Under the pieces are notes generated by a model, which saw nothing but the letters and a program-made list of their open reading frames with translations, had not been told where the DNA came from and searched no databases. Below are positions 23,971 to 33,967 of a DNA stretch of 64,000 bases, piece by piece; the stretch's first letter is position 1, and each line of letters opens with the position of its first letter. Where the stretch lies: NCBI GenBank assembly GCA_028455995.1, contig JABELC010000009.1:1959501-2023500 (forward strand), read 5' to 3'. Position numbers and translations under genes: made by a program. Source of the stretch: Scleromitrula shiraiana. Lineage: Eukaryota; Ascomycota; Leotiomycetes; Helotiales; Sclerotiniaceae.

Positions 23971-24390
23971 CTAACAATCGAATCCACATCTGCATCCCCA
24001 AAAGTTGTCATTTAGCCCACTACCACAAGCGCAGTTCTTACCACCCCATGTCTTCCCGTTGTACTTGAACTTAGGTGTAGCTCTAGTGTTAAGCCAAGGA
24101 GGTGCTAACCATCCGTTGATGGAAACCTCCATTTGCGGATCGTTAGACTTAACGGTCATGTATTCGGAAGCACTGTTGGGGTTGGTTTGTTCGCCAAGTA
24201 CTTTGCAGTTGTTATCGTAAATGGTTGCTTTTGAGCTCCAGTGATTCTGTCCGTCGGTGAATTCTTGCCAGCCAAAAGTACAGCTTCCTGCCCCTTGAGT
24301 TGTGCACCAAATGTTATCTGACAGGATTCCTGGGATAGCGGTAGCGGCTGCTAGACCTGAGACGAGTGGGATGAAGGAAATGAGCTTCAT
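23971..24390 (-). CDS. small secreted cysteine protein, family member 4
   Basis: Single exon, 139 aa. The signal peptide is residues 1-18 (LVSGLAAATA). The mature protein has the family layout: Cys pair WCTTQGAGSCTFGW, core KATIYDNNCKVLG, and a C-terminus rich in Cys and Gly ending WGCRCGFDC. Eight cysteines in all, an even number that could form four disulfides. It is 13-15 kb from the other three members and the best-preserved by length and composition. No named family recognised. An AT- and GT-rich leader precedes the ATG at 24390. Confidence 0.82.
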   Translation of the reverse strand: MKLISFIPLVSGLAAATAIPGILSDNIWCTTQGAGSCTFGWQEFTDGQNHWSSKATIYDNNCKVLGEQTNPNSASEYMTVKSNDPQMEVSINGWLAPPWLNTRATPKFKYNGKTWGGKNCACGSGLNDNFWGCRCGFDC

Positions 24391-25338
24391 TATGTTGATT
24401 GTTGTGTTTAGGTTTTTGGGGGTTTTGTGTTTTTGTGTTTTCTTTATTCGTTTTTATGATTGAATGGGTTTGTTTTTTGTATAAACAGAGGAAAAGGAGG
24501 CTCAAGTGCGGACCCATTGGGGTCTTTATAGATATTCTGCTACTTGATTGTTCTGTATCTCACAAAGAACATGCTGGTAGAAGTGATCAAAGAAGCGGTA
24601 TTGGACATCCAAATAGCATAAAGACTTGCGGTGGCCTTTGTTCCTCACAAAGAAGATTATCGTCCACAAGACACATTGTTCTATGGGGCCGATGAAAGTT
24701 TATATTCATAGATTTTCTGGATAGTGCCAATAGGCACTATTCGAGGTTTTTTTTTGATCTTCCAGTCTTTATGAACGATCTATATTTGCACGGTTAATAG
24801 AAACTTGAAGTTAAGTTGTTACAAATCCATAATTGAGGTTATTTTGAAGATAGATTTAGGGTCCGAATTATATCTAGTTCTTGTATGGTTATCTAAACAG
24901 TATTGAGAGTCTAACTATAAAGTATCAGTGTAATCAAACGGCATCTCAACATAGATTTTTATCTCAACACAATGCATCTCACGACTCTCCTCATATCTAC
25001 TCCGCATGTAGATCTCTTTGCAAATTGAAGACACTTGCCCTGATAGCAAAAGGCGATTATCAAGTTTTGCAGAAGTAATGCCAACCTTATCAAGACGACG
25101 ACATCGATAGCCATGGTAACGACCAAATATCAAGGGAAAAATGTATGCAGCATGGGAAATTACATAATCAATTAAAACTACCCCGACCTCCGATTTACCG
25201 AACCTCGGCATATTTATCCCCGCAAACCTCATTATCTTAAACACCTTGAGAACGCATGTATAATCTAATATTGCTTATATTTATCTTGAACATTTATCAT
25301 CTCGATTTCAGATTCATGTAAGAGACAAAACCAGCGGT
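24391..25338. other. divergent intergenic region
   Basis: Holds the promoters of the secreted protein (-) and the enoyl-CoA hydratase (+). No gene seen. Confidence 0.55.
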
Positions 25339-26172
25339 ATGTCGAACTACAATTTCAATACTCCACCTACGGTACTCCAAAATACCTTGATAACTTTCCC
25401 AGCATCCTCCATTCTCCTTGTAACCATCAACCGACCTACCTCATTAAATTGCCTCGATACAAACACACACTATGAACTTGAATCTTTATTCCAATGGTTT
25501 GATAAAGAACCTACTCTTCTCTGTGCTATTCTTACTGGAACCGGACGAGCCTTCTGCGCTGGCGCAGATCTCAAAGAATGGGATAAGACTAATTCCTCCT
25601 CCGAAGGTGGTCTCACGCGAAGTCTACCATCTTCCGGCTTTGGTGCCTTGAGTCGTAGAAGCGGGAAAAAGCCTATCATATGTGCGGTGAATGGGATATG
25701 TTTCGGAGGTGGCTGCGAAATGATCATTAATTCGGATATGGTTATAGCAGAGGAACAAGCCGTCTTTGGATTGCCGGAGGTGAAGATTGGAGTTGTTGCT
25801 TTGGCGGGGGCATTGACGAGATTGGTGAGGACAGTGGGAAAACAAAGAGCGATGGAGATGGCGTTGACGGGGAGGACGGTGGATGCTAAAGAGGCGGAGA
25901 AGTGGGGGTTGGTTAATAGGGTTGTGGGGAAGGGAAAGGCGGTTGAGGAAGCTATTAATTTGGCGGGGTTGGTGGCTGCGAATAGTCCTGATAGTGTTAT
26001 TGTTTCTAGGGAAGGGATTAAGATGGGTTGGGAGGGTATTGGAGCGGAAGAGGGAACAAGATTATTGATTGAGAATTGGTACTCGAGAATGGACAAGGGG
26101 GAGAACATGAAAGAGGGGGTGAGAAGTTTCGTAGAAAAGAGGAAGCCCAAGTGGGTTCCGAGTAAGTTGTGA
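25339..26172 (+). CDS. enoyl-CoA hydratase/isomerase (crotonase fold), peroxisomal
   Basis: Single exon, 277 aa. The crotonase fold shows both oxyanion-hole segments, AFCAGADLKEW (residues 71-81) and NGICFGGGCEM (118-128), and the GLPEVKIGVVALAGA helix with a Glu near 147 at a catalytic position. The protein ends SKL, the canonical PTS1 signal for peroxisomal import, so a role in peroxisomal beta-oxidation or amino-acid-derived acyl-CoA breakdown is likely. Crotonases vary in reaction, so hydratase versus isomerase is unresolved. The tail-to-tail GFA gene ends 162 bp away. Confidence 0.92.
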   Translation: MSNYNFNTPPTVLQNTLITFPASSILLVTINRPTSLNCLDTNTHYELESLFQWFDKEPTLLCAILTGTGRAFCAGADLKEWDKTNSSSEGGLTRSLPSSGFGALSRRSGKKPIICAVNGICFGGGCEMIINSDMVIAEEQAVFGLPEVKIGVVALAGALTRLVRTVGKQRAMEMALTGRTVDAKEAEKWGLVNRVVGKGKAVEEAINLAGLVAANSPDSVIVSREGIKMGWEGIGAEEGTRLLIENWYSRMDKGENMKEGVRSFVEKRKPKWVPSKL

Positions 26173-26334
26173 TTGATCTATAAACTGGCCATCTCCAGCT
26201 GGCTGTACTGTACTATAATTTCTTCGCACATCATAAGATAAAACCTTTATAAACCATAAATAATAAATCATCATCGCAACCTGAATCCATGCCCATATCC
26301 CGTAAATCTCACGCGATGTTCCATCAAGACTTGC

Positions 26335-26970
26335 TTAGTACATGCCCCCTTCGAAAGGTTGTCCCATGCGATTAGCCTCCTTACGATCCAAAGTATCTAA
26401 ATAATTGATCCAGCCCTTCTCGTGCCACTCCCTCAAATCACACCCATCCTGCCTGGCCTCCAAACTCGTCGCATTGAGTGAAAGATACCCCGTCTTCGAC
26501 TCCACATACCCCTCACTTTTCATCCTCCAGATTTCTCTCTCTCCCTCTTCAAATTCTTCCCCATTGATCTTCTTCACGCCCAACTCCCTCAAATTTACCC
26601 TTTTAACCTCACCCTCACCCATAGTCGAAAAGCATCTCACTCCACACTCAGTACAAAACCACCAATTTGACATCTTCTCAAAACATTGATAACTTTTCAA
26701 ATTCGTTCCTTCGAATCCCTTACGATTGGGTAATGGAAGTGGATTTAAGAGGATGAAATCATCTGGGGCTGAGGGAAATCGAACATGGAAGAGTCCCAAT
26801 TTGTGACAGGTGGTGCAGTTGCATTTTCGGATTCGGATTGTTTTGCTTTTGTCTTTTGGATACGGGACTGGGTCAACGGGTGGGAGAGTCATAAACGCTA
26901 TGTACCGTGTGAGACCGCAATGACAGGATCCATGATAAGGTTTGCGGGTTGCTGTGGAAATGTCTGACAT
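26335..26970 (-). CDS. GFA/CENP-V domain zinc-binding protein
   Basis: Single exon, 211 aa. Zinc ligands of the GFA fold are all visible: GSCHCG (C16, C18), KCNCTTCHK (C50, C52, C55) and WFCTECGVRCF (C106, C109, C113). The family is named for glutathione-dependent formaldehyde-activating enzyme, but most fungal members have no proven reaction. The C-terminal 90 residues carry a conserved-looking region ending RMGQPFEGGMY. Convergent with the enoyl-CoA hydratase and divergent from the DJ-1 gene. Confidence 0.9.
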   Translation of the reverse strand: MSDISTATRKPYHGSCHCGLTRYIAFMTLPPVDPVPYPKDKSKTIRIRKCNCTTCHKLGLFHVRFPSAPDDFILLNPLPLPNRKGFEGTNLKSYQCFEKMSNWWFCTECGVRCFSTMGEGEVKRVNLRELGVKKINGEEFEEGEREIWRMKSEGYVESKTGYLSLNATSLEARQDGCDLREWHEKGWINYLDTLDRKEANRMGQPFEGGMY

Positions 26971-27491
26971 TGTGAAGTAGATATAGGTGAGTTATGGAAT
27001 CTTGTCTAATTATCGTGCTGCCTTTTTGAAAGCTGAAGAGAGCTCCGAGAAAGCTATCTCATGAAATTTTATATTCTGTATACTGTTAATTTCTTGTCGG
27101 AATAGGGAGTTGTAAGGCGCAGGGCGTCGGATGTCGACGTATCAGTTGTAAATAGTAGGCAATGATCTACCCCGCAACACCTGATCACATGCTTTCGTGC
27201 CTATTGTAGTAAGTGATTAAGTTAACTGATTGGCCTGAAAGATACGGGAAGCAAAACATCATACTGAACACATCTTGCTCGTTACTTCTGAAATCGACGA
27301 TTCACCTGTAGCCAATGGCTTATGCTTACTCTCAGCCGCACCTGGGCATGTCTTTCTATACGAGACATTCTCGCAATGCCAGAGGTAGGCACAACATAAG
27401 ATACAATATAAATTACAAACTTGAACCCATTAATCGTCTCGTAGTAGAGCAGTTATCTCACGGACTTGATTGAAAACAAATCGAACACTCA
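26971..27491. promoter_or_regulatory. bidirectional promoter region
   Basis: 521 bp separate the starts of the GFA (-) and DJ-1/PfpI (+) genes, so both promoters must lie here. I see no unambiguous binding-site cluster. Confidence 0.5.
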
Positions 27492-28205
27492 ATGACGGAA
27501 ACCTCAGCACCAATCTCGGTGCTCTTCCTCGCGTATGATACCTTCAATACTCTTGATATTCACGGCCCTCTAGATGTTCTAGGGAATGTGGCCCTCAGCA
27601 ATGATCCATTCAAGCTTACTATAGCAGCTAAGAACGATATTACGACTTCCGTAGAAGGTGCAAAACTTCAACGGCACATCTCTTTCAAAACTGCTTTAGA
27701 AACCCTCGGAGACTATGATATCTTGATACAACCCGGCGGAGTCCCAAATGATATCTTCCCACATCTCTATCCTAAGCAAGATGATACCTTTCACGATCTA
27801 CTCCATATTATCTCGACTTTCTGCAAGCTTGGCAGCTCACCTCGTTTGCAAGCGCCTCGTATCATAATGTCGATTTGCACCGGCGCACTTTTCCTAGGTG
27901 CTGCCGGAGTGTTCTCAGGCTTGCAAGCTACAACACATTTTCTCTCGCTACCAAAACTCAAAACCATATGCGATGCCCATTCCCAGTCTATACACGCCGC
28001 TACTGATGTAGTCCCGTATCCTGCATCATTGAACTTTCGATATGTGAAAGAACAAAAGAGCTCGGATGGGAATTTGAGAGTAATTAGTTCAGGCGGCATT
28101 AGTTGCGGTATTGATGCTACTCTTTACTTGGTGTCATTGCTGAAGGGCATTGAATCCACATTGGCTGTGGCTCAAATCATGCAATATGCTTGGAGAGAGA
28201 TGTAG
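27492..28205 (+). CDS. DJ-1/PfpI family protein
   Basis: Single exon, 237 aa. The class I glutamine-amidotransferase-like fold shows FNTLDIHGPLDVLGN at the start, DILIQPGGVPND centrally, and the nucleophile elbow IMSICTGALFLG with Cys129, followed by ATTHF (His149). This arrangement fits the isonitrile-hydratase/ThiJ-like branch more than glyoxalase-type DJ-1. GGISCGIDATLYLV near residue 205 is also typical. The reaction is unassigned; members range from hydratases and proteases to stress chaperones. Confidence 0.9.
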   Translation: MTETSAPISVLFLAYDTFNTLDIHGPLDVLGNVALSNDPFKLTIAAKNDITTSVEGAKLQRHISFKTALETLGDYDILIQPGGVPNDIFPHLYPKQDDTFHDLLHIISTFCKLGSSPRLQAPRIIMSICTGALFLGAAGVFSGLQATTHFLSLPKLKTICDAHSQSIHAATDVVPYPASLNFRYVKEQKSSDGNLRVISSGGISCGIDATLYLVSLLKGIESTLAVAQIMQYAWREM

Positions 28206-29052
28206 GATATCTCCAATCAAGTCAATTGGATATATTTTGTTGATGTAGCTAAGCTGCTTGCGAAATATCGGGGTCTAAACATTGTCTAGAATATGAATTA
28301 TTTGAGCACATTGGTCATACCAAGATTTGTTTTGTCGTCTGGATCAAGGGGCTCGAGATAAACCTGCTGAGATAGAATCCGCCTGAACACTTTACCAATT
28401 CAACGAAATGGTCGATCTTGTAGTTTCCGGATTTTAATAGATTGCTCTCGATTGACTTTCGATCGAGACTAGGCGATGCGCATAAAATCTACATCACCGA
28501 GTCATGAAGTCTTGCTCAAATCCTCACTGGCGGTAATCATATGTATGTTAGTGGCAACAAATGCAGCCTCTACCGGTGTATACCAATCATGCCTTATTTG
28601 TTTCCTGTTGCAAATACAAAAAAAATATTCAAGATAACTATATCAAGATTCATATACTTCAACTACTACTCCGATGTTAGTTTCCTCTCTTTTCTTACTC
28701 TTCCAAATTTCTTGTTAAGACAGAACTTCACGCACATAGTAACTATAAAGTTTCATGCAATCTCTTTCAAACTCCCCTTTCACTCTTTTTTTGTCTTTGT
28801 GGTAAATAAGAGCTTTTCTTGTTGTTATTATTCATGGTAACCACCCAGCCCAAATTCGGCAGCCAAACAACAAAGACACTAATGAATCCAAATGTTCCAT
28901 TGATGTACGTAGCCTGCCAGAAACAAATTATCCACAGATGCACGGTTTGTTTGAGATACAATCTGACTCTCTTTGGTATTCGAGTTTTCAATGCCCAGAT
29001 ACCCAGTTACCCAGAATAAACCAATTGCATTTAATATTGACAGAACGCCATT
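28206..29052. other. intergenic
   Basis: No gene seen; AT-rich, with a T-rich stretch near 28680-28820 before the next gene. Confidence 0.55.
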
Positions 29053-31543
29053 ATGTCATACGACCGTGAGGGAATTTCGGATTATGGAAGGAAATATGGC
29101 ATCTTTTACCCCGATCGTCCCAACGATGCACCTTACAGTGGAAGATCACCATTGTCCCCATTCATTCCCACTTCTGGAGAGCCCACAAAACCCCCTGCAA
29201 TAGAATGGTTAGAAAAGCTTCAGAGATCACAGTTGAATAATTTCACGGTATCAGAGCTCATACAACTTGATGCTAATATTAATATAGATGATGTTTTGGG
29301 GGAAGGGTATCTAACTAACGAAATAGACCCAATCTTAAAACGAAAATGGTGGGCGGTTACCAGCCAGCGACACACACCACGTCCATTAGGTGATCTAGGT
29401 TCTGGATATTGGGTTGCTAGCAACCCGGTAGTTTGGGATCTGATAGAGCCAATACTTAAAATTGCTTCAAGGATGTTGGTTTGTTTGCGTTCCTCAACTC
29501 TGGTAAGCTCGCTCACAAGATACACTAATACATGTTGACATGGACAACCGGCTATGGCTATTACAAGCAGCCCACGTTCTCCTATCGAGCGTAATCGATT
29601 TCCCGGTAACTTAAATCCAAAGCATGCAACAGATCAATATTTTACCTACGGGCCGATATCTGTGGCTGGTGGACCTAGACAATTAGAATCATATCAGGAA
29701 AACATCGACTTTGTGTTCAACATTTTCAAAGATTATGTTATGTTTCAATTCAGAGACATCAACGACGATCGTGACTTCAATGGTATGACGCAATGGTACA
29801 TCTTCTCCGGCCACCCAAAAACTGGTGGCGAATTCCCAGCGGCCTGGGTTTCTCTAAATGAAAGGGATTATGAACCCTTACTTCGAGATCAAATCACTGA
29901 TGCAGAAAGGCTTGGCTATCACTGGACATGTGCTAAAACCTTGGTTCATGAGATGTATGTATGTCTAGTAGTTTAATGACAAATGCTTATGTCTGAATAC
30001 AGCGGACATGCAATGAGTGGAGTAACAGCTTGGATGTACAAAATGCATAGATACCCCGATGTTAAGGAATATCCACTGCCGCCTGAGGTGCGTATTTATT
30101 GAGCTTTCAGAATCGTTGGTTGCTAATAATAATCTACAGCCCTTTTGGATAGATAATCCGATCGCTGAAATAGGCTACAACATAGAAACGAACGTTTTTG
30201 GGGCTGTGAGTCAAGGTGTTGGACAAAAGCTTCCAGCGAATTCACCATACCCAATCGTAGCATTTGTTTGGAATGAGTGGCCCACACTCGCATACGACGG
30301 ATACAATTCCTCAATCACTCTTCGATATCCACCTTTAAAGCATCCATGGACTGTCTGGCCAATTCCAATCAAACATCTCCAAGATATTCATCAAGATAGC
30401 TTCTGGGATGTTCCTGTCAAAAACTTTTCTTCCAATCTGATGCAGCTCAGGCACGTTACTGTAGGAATGCGCATGACTTTGCGAGATGCAACTATCCCTC
30501 AACTTGGTCGGCAGGCACCGCTCGGTGAACTCGTTAATGTGAATAATGATTTTTCATGGCTGGGTAATCTAGAGACCATAAGAAGAAAGGCACAAAATAT
30601 GAGCCCAGAAGAGCGGCTGATACTAATGTGGGGAAATAATCTAATTGCAGCTGCCCAACGCGCCAATGAAGCCTGGGATAACTCTCAACAGCAGCAAGAA
30701 CACTTGGATAGACTCCTTAAGTTCAACGAGAAAATTGCGGCTAGGGTTGCAAGGGATAGAGCGACAGGAAGCGAGCAGGAAGAAGGAGAAGAAGCGGCAG
30801 AGGGTTTTAATCAATTCAACTTAATGAAAGCCGTCATAGACGCACATTCCGAAACCGTTTCATCGTATAAGCAATCCGTGCTAGCATATCAGCCAAACGA
30901 GAACGCGGTATTACGAGTGAAGATAGCTCAGCTTTCCTTTAATCGAGGACTCCGACGTTTGTATCGTCCAATCTTAGAATTATGGGCTGAAGATTTTGGA
31001 CACGTTATAGGATTTGTTGATGCAGAAGTAAACCTGGAGTTCGCTCGACAAATGATTGTCCCGCCTTGTACACCAGACGTAGAACCGGTAATAGATGAGG
31101 ATTTCGAATGGCGAAATGCAACTTCCATGTTGGACTTTTATGATGACATGTCGAATCCTGAGTATTACGATGCATGTAGATCTCAGATAATCGACCACGC
31201 GAATGGGATCATGGATAATCCGCAAGCCACTTTACCCACCATGACCATCTCGCGAATTATACTACTCGCAGTGCTGTGTAAGCCGGATGCGGCGACGTTG
31301 AATAAGGATAAGGAGATATATGATGCGATGAAAAAAAATATTGATACTTTGGCGACACTAAGGGATGGCGATGGATGGAGGAATGTTGCGACCTGGACGG
31401 AGGCGCTTACGCCTATCGTTGAGAGGTTGAGGGCTATTGAGAGATCGATTGATCCTAATCCTCCGAAGCTTGATCCCGATATTGGTAGTAATGGAATAAG
31501 AGATACGCTTCCACTAAGGAGTTTCGCTTGTCCTCCTTCTTGA
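29053..31543 (+). CDS. uncharacterised protein with an HEIGH metalloprotease-like motif
   Basis: Best model: exons 29053-29502, about 29590-29954, 30003-30087 and 30140-31543, giving about 767 aa. The 48-nt (29955-30002) and 52-nt (30088-30139) introns are clear. Splicing the first creates TLVHEIGHAMSG; the HExxH box lies across the junction, near residues 270-274. The next exon supplies NPIAEIGYNIETN, with Glu about 36 and 42 residues beyond, a plausible third ligand as in gluzincins. The C-terminal half is helical with a coiled-coil-like QQQQEHLDRLLKFNEK. No signal peptide, so probably cytosolic. The first junction is uncertain: the donor GTAAGC at 29503 is good, but acceptors at 29589 or 29622 are weak. 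No family recognised. Confidence 0.72.
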
Positions 31544-33967
31544 TCAGAGGTGTCGGTATTTCAAGGTTTCTCTACAAGACCATTGTCTATACTTTTTTGC
31601 TTTTACTTTGTTTTTGGGTCTTTGGGGGATCTCGAGATATACTTTCGTTTTCCTATCGCTTTCTGGAAGCATATGATCAACACAATTCCATAGTTTGATA
31701 ATGCAGGATCTTACGGTTATACCTCTCGTATTTCAGAACCCCATAAAGTCCACAATAAATTCTATCCTTATTTACACAACAAAGTACATTATGAGTTCGA
31801 AAAGGAGATTCTGACACCAAGAGAAGGGTGGAGTAGGAGGAGGCGGGACATGACCAGAGTGCTGATCATAATTGATAGACTGTCAAAGATAAGGTAGTAT
31901 TTGTATGATATGTAAGGAAAAAATATCGCAATGAAACAAGATGTGGAACGATTAGATAGGATGTCATTTTGGTGAAACCAACATCACAAATCTCGACCAC
32001 GAAAACATCAAAATAGTTATATCATAGAATTTCGGAGAACATCTGAACGATTATATATCAGCGTTTCCTTGGATTCTGCATACCATTGACTTTGTGTTCT
32101 TAGCTACATCTATACGAGCTGGTTGCTATAATATCACCCCAAACTTCATCTTGAGTTGACTTCGAATGCAAGTCATTGATCGGTATCTTCTATTCCTCAA
32201 TTCACATTTGAATATGTCTAGGGAGGTACCATATCGACATCAACACCGAGTATATAAATAATAGGAAATTTTGATCACTCACCCCTTTATTACCTTACCA
32301 TTATACCAGTGATCATGAAATATCCACCTCCTCAAGACCTACTTCTTCACGATCTCATGACATTGTGGAATTTTGCCTTTGATCATCCCTAACTTAAAAA
32401 TTCTTCCATGCTAGTACGTGAACTATCTAAATATTTCGTCAGTGACAATGAATATATATATCGATGATACCTCAGACTCGTACAAGTGTGACCTCCACAG
32501 TGATGATATCTAAATCCTTGATAAGTACACAACAAATCCTATCATAACAAACACCGGGTTCAATTGTGGAAGATTAATCAATAAAATCTCCAAGTTCAAG
32601 GTATAAAAATTCAAAACAATTTATATATTTTAACGGAAATTTAAATAATAATTCCCGTGTTAAGAAGAAAGAAAGGGAGCTAATGGTAAATACCTATAAA
32701 AAAAGATACTTACCTAACCAAATAACCAGCAGCCTCAGTAACAACATCAGTACCTCCAGGGCTGGGAACAAAACAACACCTCATTCTCGCCTCCAACATG
32801 ATATACACATATCCATTCATATCCATTCATATCCATTCATATCCATTCATATTCATCCATATTCATCCATATCCATCCATATCTTTACTTCCTCGCCACC
32901 ATTGAACACACAACCCTCATATTATATCTCAAAATCCCACTATTTCCTGGAACTTGACGGGTCAAAAAGATTATAGTTGAAAGAGATGATGATCAAGTGT
33001 GGTTGAAACAAGGAAAAACAAGAGAACTTTTGGTATAAGAAATGCGCATTAAATTCATTATAATCATCAAAGCCGTTACTTCATTCTTACCTCTTCCATT
33101 CCCACCTTTCCTTTCTTTCATTCTTTCCATTAAAATATATCTTCATCACCAAGATGAAGCAAGAGAAGCTCTATCCATTGGGAAGATTGGCATGATGGCA
33201 AAATATCTTGTCATCCCATATCAGATAGGGAAATATATCATTTATTGCCTCAACGGAGTTGTCTCCGCAACGCCTTTTTTCCAATTCTCAATCCGACCAA
33301 TGATATGTTTGTTATCATCCAATCAATCCATATCTCGTCCATCAATTCGAATTCGAAATTCACCGGATGCGCAATGAGGCAAATTCCCGTTGAATCATTA
33401 GTGGTAGAGATAACTTGTTATTGTTAAGTTGATGGATGTTATCGAGAACCGTTTATCATATTTATGAGATTCTTTCGAGATCAATCATGACACCAAAAGC
33501 CAAACCAAAAGGGCAATATCATTGTTCTGCCTCCCCCACAATATTGCGTCACACGATTTTGATCCAAAAGTCGTAGTTTTTTGGAATTTGTTGGCAAACC
33601 TCAAAATTCTCTTTGCTCAAATAAATGCAGAATCCCGAGTCGATTTCATGTCGATTTAATGTCGATTTTTTTTAAAAAAAGATGGATGGGCGTGAAAGAG
33701 ATTCAATTTTGGCCATTCCGAACAAGCAGATAAGTATATTCCGTTCTCGATCAAATCCGTTAGATTTCCTTGTTGCGGGTGTATTCATAACATGATACTT
33801 TGGAAAGTATTGAATTTCAAAACCATAGGAAATCAGAAGACTCCAACTAATACCGCAAATAAAATTCGAATCATCCAAATTGCAAATGAAGTTGCGAGGA
33901 GAGGCAAAGGAATAACTTCGTTGTCTATACGAAGTAGTCATCAATTTGTGGATCCAAACCATATTTA
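31544..33967. other. convergent intergenic region
   Basis: About 2.4 kb between two convergent genes. It holds a decamer repeat at 32811-32880 and no frame that looks coding; the 111-codon frame at 33042 is low-complexity and unsupported. Confidence 0.6.
32811..32880 (+). repeat. 10-bp minisatellite, seven units
   Basis: Four perfect copies of ATCCATTCAT (32811-32850), two of ATTCATCCAT and one of ATCCATCCAT follow head to tail. Confidence 0.95.

Noticed and set aside
25470..26150. 226-codon minus-strand open frame
   Set aside because: Antisense to the enoyl-CoA hydratase; low-complexity translation without homology.
32811..32880. Possible CRISPR-like array
   Set aside because: Units are 10 bp with no spacers; a simple minisatellite in a eukaryotic genome.
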